Of a stretch of 64,000 nt of DNA, positions 42,638 to 54,418 are shown one piece after another. The stretch spans positions 22,309,366 through 22,373,365 of the forward strand of contig OZ023181.1 of NCBI GenBank assembly GCA_963995505.1. The letters run 5' to 3'. The first letter of the stretch is position 1. Each line of letters begins with the position of its first letter. Made by a program: the position numbers and the translations under genes. Source of the DNA: Hypericum androsaemum. Taxonomy: Eukaryota; Streptophyta; Magnoliopsida; Malpighiales; Hypericaceae. Under the pieces are notes generated by a model. It had not been told where the DNA came from and searched no databases. It was given only the letters and a program-made list of their open reading frames with translations.

Positions 42638-45600
42638 CCGGCCGGATTGATTTGGATTCGCCATACAGGTAAGATTGTGTTCTGGAGTTTGGTTGAAGTT
42701 ATCTCTTGCTTTTGGTAAAGTGTGTTCTTTTGTTTATTGGTTTGGTAGGAGTGCCGGGTTAGAGACTAACCCGGGTTGGACTGGTCAGGTAGTTATGTCT
42801 GTGGGTCCTAATTTTGCTTGGGATAGGATCATAGGTATTGTGGGAGGTGTTTTGGAGTATATGCAAGATCGGGTTTTAGTCTCTTTCAGGTCTGAAAATT
42901 AGATTAGTTGTCGCTGTCGATGATTTTGATGCTATCCTTGATGAGATCATCTGCCTCGTCACTTAGGTTTAAGGGAAGACGTTTAAGAACAAAAGTAGTT
43001 GTTAATTTGTATAATAATACTGAAATGGTAGCTTGTACTGCCACGAGACTGGATTAAACTTCTTCCAACTTATAGCTTGGTGCGAATGCAATAGAAGCAA
43101 TGCATCTGATGGCTGAATCGTCGAACTTCTTGAATCATATTGAATTGAGTGGAATTGTTATAGGGAGTCACGGTAAATTATATTGCTAATCTTCGGAATG
43201 AGCGCAGTAGACACCGCTAGGAGAGCCTACTTATTTGGGACACTGAATTCTCAGTTGGTTGCTGCATGTGGATTTGGCAGCGGATGATAGAGCTCTCTTC
43301 AATGTTTAATTACTGGTGGAGATCTAAGGATAGCTGGGTAGGTACTCTTGTAATTTAACTGGTAGATTCTTGGAAGGTATAACATTAAAGTCTGAAATTA
43401 TGTTACACCATATGTACCTTTCGGGTTCACGGGTTGTCTATTTGTTTAAAGAAGGGCAACTGGCCCTTTGATTTTTTATTAAGCTGTACAATCAAATCCC
43501 TTAAACTTTTATTGCCTTGAGCGCAGTTTGCCAATTGCCGTTTCCTTTTTTTTTTACTGTATTAGGTATCTTCAACTTTGTGCATGTTGCTATATTGATA
43601 TAATCGGTATCATGAAACTAGTCATGGTGTATATACAATTGCTGCTCTTATGTTGAAATGTTCAGTTAAGCAATAGCTCGAAGTATTAGAGGGTAACCTA
43701 TAACTCTAAGACAGTTCATGAAACTGAGTGGTGCACATCTGACTAGCAACAATCTCGTTACACATCCGACAAAATGGGGTTCTTTGTTTGAGCAGTTTTT
43801 AAGGTCATGTATTAGCTGCCTGGTCGTTCCGTTGTCGGTATAAAACCGTGCTTCTAAATGCCTTATATCTATCATAACCTCGGTTACGATATCTTGAACT
43901 TCAACTAGAGCAGCTTGGATAATCCACATCAGGAAGCTTAACCAAAGAGAGCTTGTTGAAGGAAATCCGAGGTTCTTAGCACTCGGACGAACTCTCACAC
44001 GCCCGTTGTTACAGTCTCGTCCTAAATCTCACACTTTTAAGACCCGATCACTTTGTTGCAGATTGCATCACGTGGGCTACTTACCGGCTGTTCCTTTTAT
44101 GACTAAATAACAACTCCACACATGCACATTTCAATCCAACCATTATCATCAGATCTTATTGAATTATTATTTTTTCTCTTCAGTCTCACTCACGTGACTC
44201 TTCTCATGTAATTTGCTGATGTTTGTGTGTGGTTGCAGAGTGAGTCAGAGAGGTGGAATCTTTCTAGGACAAAACTCGTGCTGGGTTAACGTTGTCTCTC
44301 TCTCTCTCTGTTTTCTTAAGCTCCGATATTCCGAGTCGAGCAAGTTTGTTTGTGTGAGAAAGAAAGTAACATAAAAGGGGTGATTCGGCCAGTTTTCAAA
44401 GAAAGCTGTGCCTGTATGTGTGTGTTTGTATAGGAAATTGTACATATTCTGCCCCTTCTCTTTAATTTTAATATTGTTCTTTTTTTTTTGGGTACTTGCG
44501 GAATATTAATACTTGGCGGGCTGGCTGGCATAGAGTAAGTATCAAGTTCTTTTGTACTGGATTGCTTGTCTAAAGCTAAAGGCATCGAGCATATGGAATT
44601 TTGCAATCCTCCAATTTGTGCTTTAATGATATCCTCGTGCCATTTCATCATTTCTCGATTGCTGCAAGTTCGAAGTAAAGTGACCATGGCTAGGAATGAT
44701 TATTATCCTGATGGTCCACCAGGGTCTAACTTTGATTTGGTATAGATTTGGATCATTTTGCATCTTTATTTTAAAAGAATAAGTCATGGGTATAGATCTA
44801 TATGATATTGTTTTTATCCTATCCGATTTTTCTAAAGTTAATATTAAAATAACATATATGTTTATTCATTACTTTAACATTATACCAAATTCTCAATCTT
44901 AACCTACCCAATTTTGATTTTTTATTTGCTTGTTTGGTTAACAATGAACTGATCAATCGTATTTACATTGTCTCCTTTCTATTTGAGAATTTAATTTTTA
45001 AGAAGTCAAATATTTTTTAAATAATACGAACTCGCGAGTTGTCCCAATCTTGTCCAATTTTTTAAAAGAGGATAAGAGTAAGGATTTGGGCCTACTTTTT
45101 TACAAAAGATAATAATCTGTGTTCTATAAATTTTACTCGGGTAACCATTATCATTCCTGCATTTTATTGATTTATGCTATTTCCATTTATCCAACGGATT
45201 AGTTGCAAGTGATAAAGCGATTCACTTAACTGTAAGTTTTGCCCACGAGGATATGAGTTTACTTTGACCAATTTATATTTCTTCGAGGGTTTTAAATACA
45301 CTCTCCATCCGAAGCTGGAAGTTTAATTGGAAGATTATCACACTAGTACAAGTGTTGGGGCGACAAATTTGGGCATCGTGCTTCGTTGCAGGGGTATCAA
45401 AAGAAGAGATTGAATCTGGGTTCCCACAAAGATATAACTTTTACCCACAAATCATTGTTTTCTTTCGGTGCTGTTGAGAGTATTTTCACACTGCACTGTA
45501 AAGCGTGTAGATTAAGTAATACTTGATTATTTTAGTTTAGTTGGATAGTATTTTTCTATGTTAGATCAACTGAGACCGATGATGAGTTATCATATTTTTT

Positions 45601-46870
45601 TTGGTTGATACTATCCAGTATACGGATAGTGATAATCCAACTAATCCAAATTCAAACCAGATAAATTTTTTAACGGTAACAAAACTTCTTAAACTCATAT
45701 CGAAAATCTATTAATTAAATAAGAATAACTCTTTATGATATATAATATAACTCGAATTTGAATTAATTGACGATATCCGTGAACCATTTATTTTGTACCT
45801 TATAAACCTGTATCGCACGCATGCGAAGGTGACAGGCGGCGTCGATTTGGTATCGGAACAATTTATCAGCTTTGTTTAATAAGTAGTCAACAGAGAATAT
45901 CACAGGGACACTTGTGTGGAATATATTCGAGTCTGTTTTTACATAATAAGTGCCAAAGATGGACGTGGACGGCCCTCCAGATACGATACCCTAGCAGAAA
46001 AAGACGCTTCGATATTTAAGTAGAAGAAATTCAAAAGGATCGAGGAAATAATGTGAGGGGAAGATGAAATCAATACACGTTTAGTACTACTGTAGTAGTA
46101 GATGGCCGACGACAGCTCCATGACCATTGACCCAAATTGGTGATTAGATTGGTAAACCAACACCCACTTACTAATTACGAAGGGTTTCATTACTTGATAA
46201 TTGGAACACCAACGTGGATGCTTAACCAAATAACATTTGCTATCAATAATGATGTATTGGAGTATTTTTGCATCCGGGATGCATGTCTGATGCGTGTTTA
46301 ATATACGCGTACGATTTTCAGTCGTTTTGTATATATGTCTCTGTTCTTTATAGGCAATATTTGTCTTTGTTTTAGCATCTTTTTAGTATTTTCTCAAGTT
46401 TTGGGTAACTAATGAACTCTTTTTTACTCATTTATAGAAAAATGAGTGAATGGTATGTGGAGAAGGAGTCTAGCAAGAATAGCTAATTCTGAAAAATATC
46501 TTGATCATTTTTGGTGCAGAATTGGAAAATATTTATTAGACAGAAAATTGAAAAACTTTCTTTCTTCTTTCCGTGGACACCAAATAAACGTTTAAATCAG
46601 AGGTCTTATTTCAGAACGTCTCATATCAATGTGCATTCTCTTTTATCTATATTGTAACTTTATAGTATTCTTCCCTATGAAAAAAAGGATTAACTATACT
46701 TCACTCCTCTGTATTATTGATAAATAATAATAATAATAATACAAGATAGTCGGTTCAATACTGTCCAAACGCAGTCGCCTAGTTGCAGACGACAACCGCA
46801 CGTAACCTTGTCCAACAGATGACTGGTAGTCCGGCAATAGAGAAACGGAAGCTTCCCAAACCCCCGCACC

Positions 46871-46903
<33 letters not shown>

Positions 46904-46971
46904 AAACCCAATTACCGGCTCTCCTCGTCTTCCCTTCACTCCAGGCGTCGGGTTAAGAGCCACCGACAAGA
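42638..46971. other. long gene-poor stretch between GT14 and TIM22-like genes
   Basis: Holds the GT14 3' UTR, perhaps spliced from 42668 to about 44239 (TTGCAG acceptor), and then AT-rich DNA. I looked for further genes and saw none. A (TAA/AAT)n run lies at 46727-46741, just upstream of the TIM22-like gene. Confidence 0.45.
46872..46902. repeat. 31-nt poly-C tract upstream of TIM22-like gene
   Basis: Uninterrupted C run ending 69 bp before the ATG, so probably in the leader or core promoter. It forms poly-G on the other strand. Confidence 0.9.
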
Positions 46972-49006
46972 ATGGCTACCGATCGAGGCTCGGAGCCGCC
47001 GCCGCCCCAGAACGACGCCGTGTTGTCTCCTGCTGGTCCGAGCCCCAACGAAGGAGGGGAAACCCCGACGCAAGTTCAGCCCTATAGGATGCCGACGGTG
47101 GAAGAGATGCGTGCTCAGGAAGTTTGGAACAACTGCGCCGTTCGTAGCGTCGCCAGCGGCGTAATGGGTAACCGCCCCTTTGTTAAATTGGAAGTAAAGT
47201 TTTGTCCTTTTTTTAAAAAATGTTTTAACTCTGGGAAAGTTTGAGGCTTTAATACTTGTTCGTCTAAATCATGGGGTCCTTTGATGTGGGTCCGAATTCG
47301 TTTCGCAGTACCTCGAGCTGTTAGACTATTAGGGATCGATATGTCTCGGGTTCGGGTTTGGTGCAAGATCGATTATGTTTTTGGTGGTTTGCTGAGTTGT
47401 TGTGCAATGGCATTGTTTTAGGAGGTGGGCTGGGGCTCTTCATGGGTTTCCTTCTAGGCGCACTGGACAGTCCTATTAATCAAGATCAGATGACTGGTAG
47501 GCAGCAATTTGTGTACGCTGCGAGGCAGATGGGGCAGAGGAGTTGGAGCTCGTGCAAAACTTTCGCAGTTATGGGCTTTGTTTTCTCGGCAGTTGAGTGT
47601 GTCGTTGAGAAGGTATGCTTTGGTGTCAATAATTGAATGATCACAGAATGAGTTGGGAAGATAGTGCCTTTTTCTGTTTCTTATAAATCTTGAGTAAGGT
47701 TTGTTTGTTTAAAGACGCGGGCGCGACATGACATGACGAACACAGTTGTAGCCGGGTGTGCAACAGGGGGTGCCATGTCAGCAAAAGGTAACTTTTTATC
47801 TTATGCTGTTATAGTCCAAGTAAAAGCATTATCTATAAGATGGCAGCAGTGTCGTCTGCAATCAAAATTTTCAATGCTTTTCCATCTCATAGTTATGACT
47901 TGGAGTGAGGTATTAACCTTCAATTCCGTTGACTGTATTATGCTCTCGATTCCTGTTCTATTAAACCCATTTCCGTTCTATTTCTCTTGGCCAACTTAAC
48001 AAAGAGGTATTTTTTTGCTGGACATGTGCTGATAGCCTGATACAAGTTTGCCTTGAATAACTTATATTCCTACTTTATTTCTTTCCAATGCTTATAGCGT
48101 GCTACAGTAGGGAAACATAAACTTGACTAGATGTGCCACAATATTAGCATCATTATTCTCGCGTCTTGGTGCATTTGAGATGATGAGCTGTAGATATGGG
48201 GCACCAGTACAAGGATCACATTCATTGTGATAAAAGCAGCACATATTATTTTTATTGATAGCTGTTAGAAAAGGCTAGATGTGGAGAGTCCCGAATTCCT
48301 ACAGTTCTTTCATTTGCATCTCGGCAGATTGGCACTTGGAAGTAGAAGTAACTTTGTAGGATATGTTTACTGGAAAACGGAGTTCTGTGCTTTATTGACA
48401 GGCTTTATACCATGAAAAGGGACGGACTCTGTTCCTATAGTTTATGGTAGTACTTTATACACTCAAATAATCAAACTAATATAAGCCACCTTTCTGAAAT
48501 AAATCTACATTGAAAATGATCGAACTGTATCTAATTGTGAAGTTTGTTAATAAATTCTTACGTGCAGTCCTGTACATTAAGCTTCTATCATTGAGTTTTG
48601 ATTTTACATATCCGTAGCTCATCCTTGTGCACACATGGTCCACTTAAAAAGATCCTGATGCTGAGCACCTCTGGAAGAGTTTTAATTTGGAGGGTCCTAG
48701 GCAGTACAATAGATTCATTGGCCTCGCGTATAGGACTCGTGACAGAAGCATAAGTCTGGTTTCATCAAACGCCCTAACAAATGATGAAAGGAACAAAAGT
48801 GACCTGTCTTGTAAACATACCTGCTCTGTTTTGTTATTGGGCGCGATTTATCTAGCAAGATACTTCAATATTCATGCCTTCAAATTGCAATGGATCTCAT
48901 GTCTCTGTTTGTGTTCTTAGGTGGTCCAAAAGCTGCATGTGTTGGTTGTGCTGGGTTTGCTGCGTTCTCAGTCGTAATAGAGAAGTTCCTTGATAGGCAC
49001 GGTTGA
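46972..49006 (+). CDS. mitochondrial inner-membrane translocase subunit TIM22-like
   Basis: Member of the Tim17/Tim22/Tim23 family; TIM22 forms the channel that inserts carrier proteins into the inner membrane. Four exons: 46972-47167, 47422-47612, 47715-47787, 48921-49006; 181 aa. The first 45 residues are Pro/Gly-rich and hydrophilic. Four hydrophobic segments follow: around VRSVASGVMGGGLGLFMGFL, then KTFAVMGFVFSAVECVVEK, TNTVVAGCATGGAMSAKGG and AACVGCAGFAAFSVVIEKF. The block RARHDMTNTVVAGCATGG is the family signature. It ends FLDRHG. Plants have several near-identical genes, so the exact paralogue is not assigned. The last intron (47788-48920) is long and shows nothing recognisable. Confidence 0.93.
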
Positions 49007-51818
49007 AGGTAGAGGTATTGCCCCAATTTCGGCAGATTTATATATATCTCTATTTTCGATACAAAACACACTAACATTCCAATACATTATTTCTTGGCAA
49101 TTGAATCTTTTACCCCAACTTGGGGGGATGCCACACTGTTGTATCCAATTTTGTTACCATCTCAGCTGTCGATTCCTGCCGACGGCAGAAAATTGAGAGT
49201 ATGGTTCTGTTTGTTGTTTCTGTGTTACTTCTTCTGTCTACAGCCCTCTACGACCCTGCACGGATGGTGATAGAGTCGTGCATTATCAGGTTTTATAGAG
49301 GAGGTGTAGTACAGTGCTGAAGAAAAGAGAAATCTGTCGGCATTTTCACTCGGCCAAGGTCAAAGAGCTCTGAACATTGGACCTTGGCCTTGTGCCGATC
49401 CAATATCCAAATACTTACCGTCTATTAACCAGCATTCTTATGGGGTTACGAATATGTGTAGGAGAATTTTTTTTTCATTCATTCATTTAAAGGTTCCGCG
49501 TTAAGGAAATTTACTTCATCTATGTTGAGTTCAAGTGCTTTGATTCAGCACTTGAATTATCTTTACAATATGTTGAATTCAAATCTCCCAAATTCTGAGG
49601 AAAAAAATCTCCATAAAACCATATCTTCTATAAGATTTGACATTTTTCCGATTTTCAAAATTTGTTGTTGTCCGTAAATACTACAAGGAATATCATAGTC
49701 ATGGAAAAAAGCATGGATCATATGCTATAATTAGGTTCGAGTACTTTTTCCTTTATTTCTGTTGTGCATCCTCAAAAGTAATTGATACTAGCCCATATTG
49801 CAAGTTGATGGATGTCGACTGCGTGAGGTTGGATTCAGCGGGGACAAGACATGTTCTAACTGAAATGGATCAAGTGATTTTAGTTATAGACACGATTTTT
49901 TATGAATGTCAGATCTCTAGACACGATTTTTAATAAAATATAATGATCCAAACGAAATCTCCTCCGTAGAGACAACTTTTATGTTGTTCCCACTTAATCC
50001 AAAACCGGACTGCTTTGCTTAGCCCCTATATAGCTTATTGGACCAATTACCTTTACATTTTCGGCTGCAATTATCGCTGCCTACTGGCACCATGTGGACT
50101 GTTTGTTGCTTTTACTAGGTATAATTTTTACTTGCCAATGGCTACACTTCAACTTTATTATATAAAAGAAATAAAAAAATGTATTTACTTACAAATGCTA
50201 CTACTCCTAACATATGGACCTTATCCAATAACAAGAAGCACCATATAATCGAGTTCGAGAACTTCAAAAATTTTGGCTCGAATTTGAATTAACCGACTAG
50301 TGATGTTTGGATATGAGAGGTTGTAAATAAAAAAGAAGCTGGTGCTTATGATTTTGGTTTTCCAAGAATAAAATAACTCATCTAAAGTGACTAAAGAAGA
50401 GCCAACTTAAAAGCTAAGTGGCAATCCAACATCAGATGACCAACCGCAAAATTGGAGTTCTAGTAATAACATGGCTGTAACCCACAAGAGCAGCTACCAA
50501 TTGGAGGGAGAAGGTCTTTGCTTGCCCTTGGGACTTGGGGAGTGGACAATACCAATACAATAACATAGACTTTCATTCCTAAAAAATACAATGGACTTTT
50601 TCTTTATTGAAATTTGAGAATTGATCTTTTAGAACGTTATTTTTTCAAATATATTTTTCTATTCGTGTGACTCGTGAGACTTAAATAAAAATTTTATAAG
50701 TGAATTCGAATCTTTCATCGTTGGTCAATTCCGTAGAACTTAGGGGCCACCAGGAGAACTAGCAGTACTACCCCTCTTCTGCTTCTGGTTTTGTTAATAA
50801 CATTATTAATTATTATATAACAAAGATTTGTATGGCTCCCTAGTAAATTATGCTTTACCTACCTCCCTCCTTCCTCTGTGTGTGCGCTTCTGTTTTAGAA
50901 GCTTGTCTCCAAGACACAAGTAAAAATAGGTAAGCCAAAATTACTCTCTTTTCTAACCTCAACAAGCTTTGGAAAAAAAAAGGTTATATTTTGATATTTT
51001 CTTCACTTGGGTTAGGTCTTTATTTTTTGTTTTGGCATAAAATCCAAGGAAAGATGTGAACTTTGCTTGTGGGTTTTCTTGGCCAGCCTTTGGTTGAACT
51101 CTGGTTGGTTTTCTTGGGTGAGAATTCTTGGTAATCATATACTTTGTCTCTTTTTTTTTCTCCCTTCTCTGATAAACATAAAGATTGAAGCTTTACTGGC
51201 TGGGTTTTAGGCACTGTTGCATTAAGTTTTCCTTTGGGGTTTCCTTTGAAGTGTTGGTTGCAAGAATAGAATTAGTACATTGTGGCAAGCAAGCCCCTCT
51301 GGATTTTTCCAGCCTTTTGAGTCTTTTGAAAGGGATGGAAGAAACTGTAGAGGCCTTATTTTGGGGTCTCATGTTTTAAACTCTTGGTGTTTCACCAAAA
51401 GAAGAGGAAAAAAGAAAACTTTTTTTTAAATTCTACATTTTGATGGTACTATGGGAAGAAAGAAATGAAAATTTGAAGGGGAATGAGACCTTTGCCCTCT
51501 TAGGATGTTCTTAATGGCCTATATGTCCTCTGGACAGAAGACATAGGAAGTCAGTCTGTGTTAGTATCAATGGAAATGTTGGTTGCTTATGTCCAAGATT
51601 CCTTTGTTTTTGTCAAAGGGACCCAATTCTTTAGCTGTTTGCGAGTTGGTTCCACGAGCTTAACGTAGGGCTTTGTATTATTAAGGTAGGTTAGGATGCT
51701 GGAGGACATGATTTTAATTGCTGTGGAGAGGGAATGTGTTTCAAAATGAGGCACAAATGTCTTAGGATGATGTCTCTATTGTGAAGCCTTTGCATTGTCT
51801 GTGATTGGAATAAAGACC
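49007..51818. other. intergenic region and bZIP leader
   Basis: The first few hundred bases should be 3' UTR of the TIM22-like gene. The middle (49500-50800) is AT-rich without a gene. From about 50850 the sequence has pyrimidine-rich stretches and possible leader junctions for the bZIP-like gene, whose start is at 51819; leader exons are not resolved. Confidence 0.45.
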
Positions 51819-53706
51819 ATGTCAAGGCAATCTCATCTTCCCCCTCGCTGCCCGTTCCAAAAGAAGCCCATTGCTCATCCGTTTCAAGAGAAATTACCTC
51901 AACACCACCGGTACCCTTCCTTGGGATCCATTGCGGAGGATCAGCCATCTTGGCTTGACGATTTGCTGAGTGACCAAGATGCTAATTCTACAGGACTTAC
52001 CCTTCGTCGGACTGCAAGTGATCCAGCTGCTCTTTTGTGTAGTGATGATTCATGTTCAGGTTTGTACGCCGATAGTGATGAGGGGAGCTCGACTGGTTAT
52101 GAGGTTTGTGACCAGCTGGAGTTGGCCTCTGTATATGGTCCTAATTCTCCAAGACAGAGAAGCAATATAACATTCTCGGAGAATGCAGTAGCTTCTGCTT
52201 TGTCCGACTACGTATTTCAGACTCCTATACGATGTGTAGATGGTAATCTAAACAGTTCGGGGAATTCTCACTCTGACTTCATGGATGCCTACAGTTCTGT
52301 GGGCGAGGCCCATACAGACTCCGCGAATCCCAATAGGTACTGCATTCATTATCATTATCTTCCAAACTATACATGATAAAGCCATAACTAGTTTATTCTT
52401 TTAGCTGGACCAATTTCATTTTTTGGGTCCTTGTTGCATTTTTTTTTCTCGAAATCCTTGTTGCATGTTGGTTAGGCATTGCATCACAGACTTTTTTTGC
52501 TTCTCCATATGTTAGCATAGACTGGAAAAGGTTGGCGTAACTACAAAGAACGATCGCTAGCTTGAAAATGTGGCGATTTCCTTAATAATACAGACATAGA
52601 TGCTGATTGATTCTGAGAGTTAAGTTCCTAATCAAGCCAGAAATTATGAGACTGGCATTTGGTTTGGCCTGAGCTACTGTTTAGCATGAGTAATGAAAAA
52701 GCCTGTGATGGCAGTTTATGGATAGCCATGGCTTCACATGATCAAGTTGGAAAACATCACAAGAAACCAAGCAGGAAATTTAGAGAATGATCTGATTATT
52801 TTCTAGAAGTGCTGGTTATAATTCTGTCTACTTTGCAGGCAGTCGGGACAGCGTTCAAGAGTTCGCAAACTCCAGTACATTACTGAACTGGAAAGAACAG
52901 TCGATGCGCTCCAGGTACTGCTTTAGCAAGCTCAATCCTTTTCAGTCTATGTAGTAATTACTTTGTGTAGCACTCTTTCAGCGTTTTTTTATTTGCGTCA
53001 CATCAAATATTTGAAGAACTTATTTTGTGTTAGTGTTTTCTTGGCCTTTGGAATCAACGAATAAGGATTGGTAAAACTGTTACTCAGTGTTGCGTCAATG
53101 GTTACCTGTTCTAATGATCATTTCCTGATTCCCAAATCATTGATCGGCTGATATAACATCCTAGATGAACAACTAACGTTGTTTGTTTTTGCATCTCCGG
53201 ATTCTGTATGAATCGAAAGTTCTGGTTTCGTTTGTTGAATCGTTTTCCTTTCCTTGCCCATCATTATTAATCTAGATGAAATACTTTAATGTGCAGACTG
53301 TAGAGTCTGAACTGGCTGTCAAAGTTGCTTCAATGCTTCAAAAACGTGTTTCCTTGTCTCTCGAGAACAGCAACCTAAAACAGCAGTTGGCACGTTTGAA
53401 GCAGGAAAAACTGATCATGGAAGGTGTGTTTCTTATCTACCCTTGGTACACTTGACCATTGTTTATCGAGTTTTGGCGACGCCGCGAACGGCATTAGATA
53501 GTACTGCAATTGAAAGAAAGTTGACATTTCCAACTGCAGGTCAACAGAGGTCTATGAAGAAAGAAGTAGAGAGATTGAGGGATGGTTTACAGAAGTCGTC
53601 AGCTAGCACAGCAAGAACCCATTTTCCATCTAATCCGGTCGACGGGAAACGTAGATCGAACTTGACATGGCAGATGCTGGACATGGCAAAACTCAATCTG
53701 AATTGA
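51819..53706 (+). CDS. bZIP-like protein with shortened basic region
   Basis: 295 aa in four exons: 51819-52336, 52839-52914, 53297-53423, 53540-53706. The N-terminal half has [28 protein letters not shown] and a Ser/Asp-rich part. The bZIP starts at the exon 1/2 junction: N-RQSGQRS-R keeps the N-x7-R spacing, followed by [16 protein letters not shown] and a zipper with Leu and other hydrophobics over about five heptads ([18 protein letters not shown]). The upstream basic stretch usual in group E factors (bZIP34/61-like) is absent; the residues before are HTDSANP. Arabidopsis At1g58110 and At4g06598 are similar non-canonical members as I recall them. DNA binding is therefore doubtful, and a dimerisation-only role is an inference. 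The ATG at 51819 was chosen because it begins the conserved MSRQ. Confidence 0.88.
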
Positions 53707-54418
53707 TGTCACAAGAGACCAATCCATGGCTTTTGATCATGAACCTGAAGGATATGCCCCTTCTCGACACGAATTGCTTTCCACGTTCCCTTCGATGCCT
53801 GAATCGTTCAAGTCTTGCTGAAAAAGCAACTGTTCGATCTTCATAATCCTTCTGCTGCATATTTCTCCCAACTGATACAATCCGAGCCGAGGTGCTCTGA
53901 TGCATGTCTAACCTCTATCCTTCAAACATGTCCCTCAAGACTTGAAGGGATCCATTACAATAACAAAGGCATTTCTTATCTTGCAAAAAATAGTCCATTT
54001 GTGAAATTATGAATCTCTTTTATTGATTCAAAGTGATCGCCAGACGAAGCGGATGGTCATCTTAATGGTGCTAGAATTTGGAACTAATCTGGAAAGTTGG
54101 TGTTACAATTAATTGGTTATGAGTAACTGTTGGTAATTAGTACAACTGGCTTAGTGATAATAGGATTAATATACAGCCGCAGCTACATAATTAGAAGATT
54201 AAGCCCTCATCAAGTTTTTGCTCAGAGTTTCTTCATAAAACCAGTATATACTCTATATATTTGATCAAAAAGAATACACTCCCTGGAATCAGTCCACCTC
54301 CACTACCTCCAAATACCGATCAAGCAAACTCCAAAGGGATGCAAGAAGTTTGCACAATATCTTTACAAGGTATCCAGTTCTCCATCTCAATGTACAGAAC
54401 AATGGGAGGTTTATCTCA
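53707..54418. other. convergent intergenic region between bZIP-like and VPS60 genes
   Basis: Both genes end here, so it is mainly 3' UTR and terminators. No other feature was seen. Confidence 0.6.
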
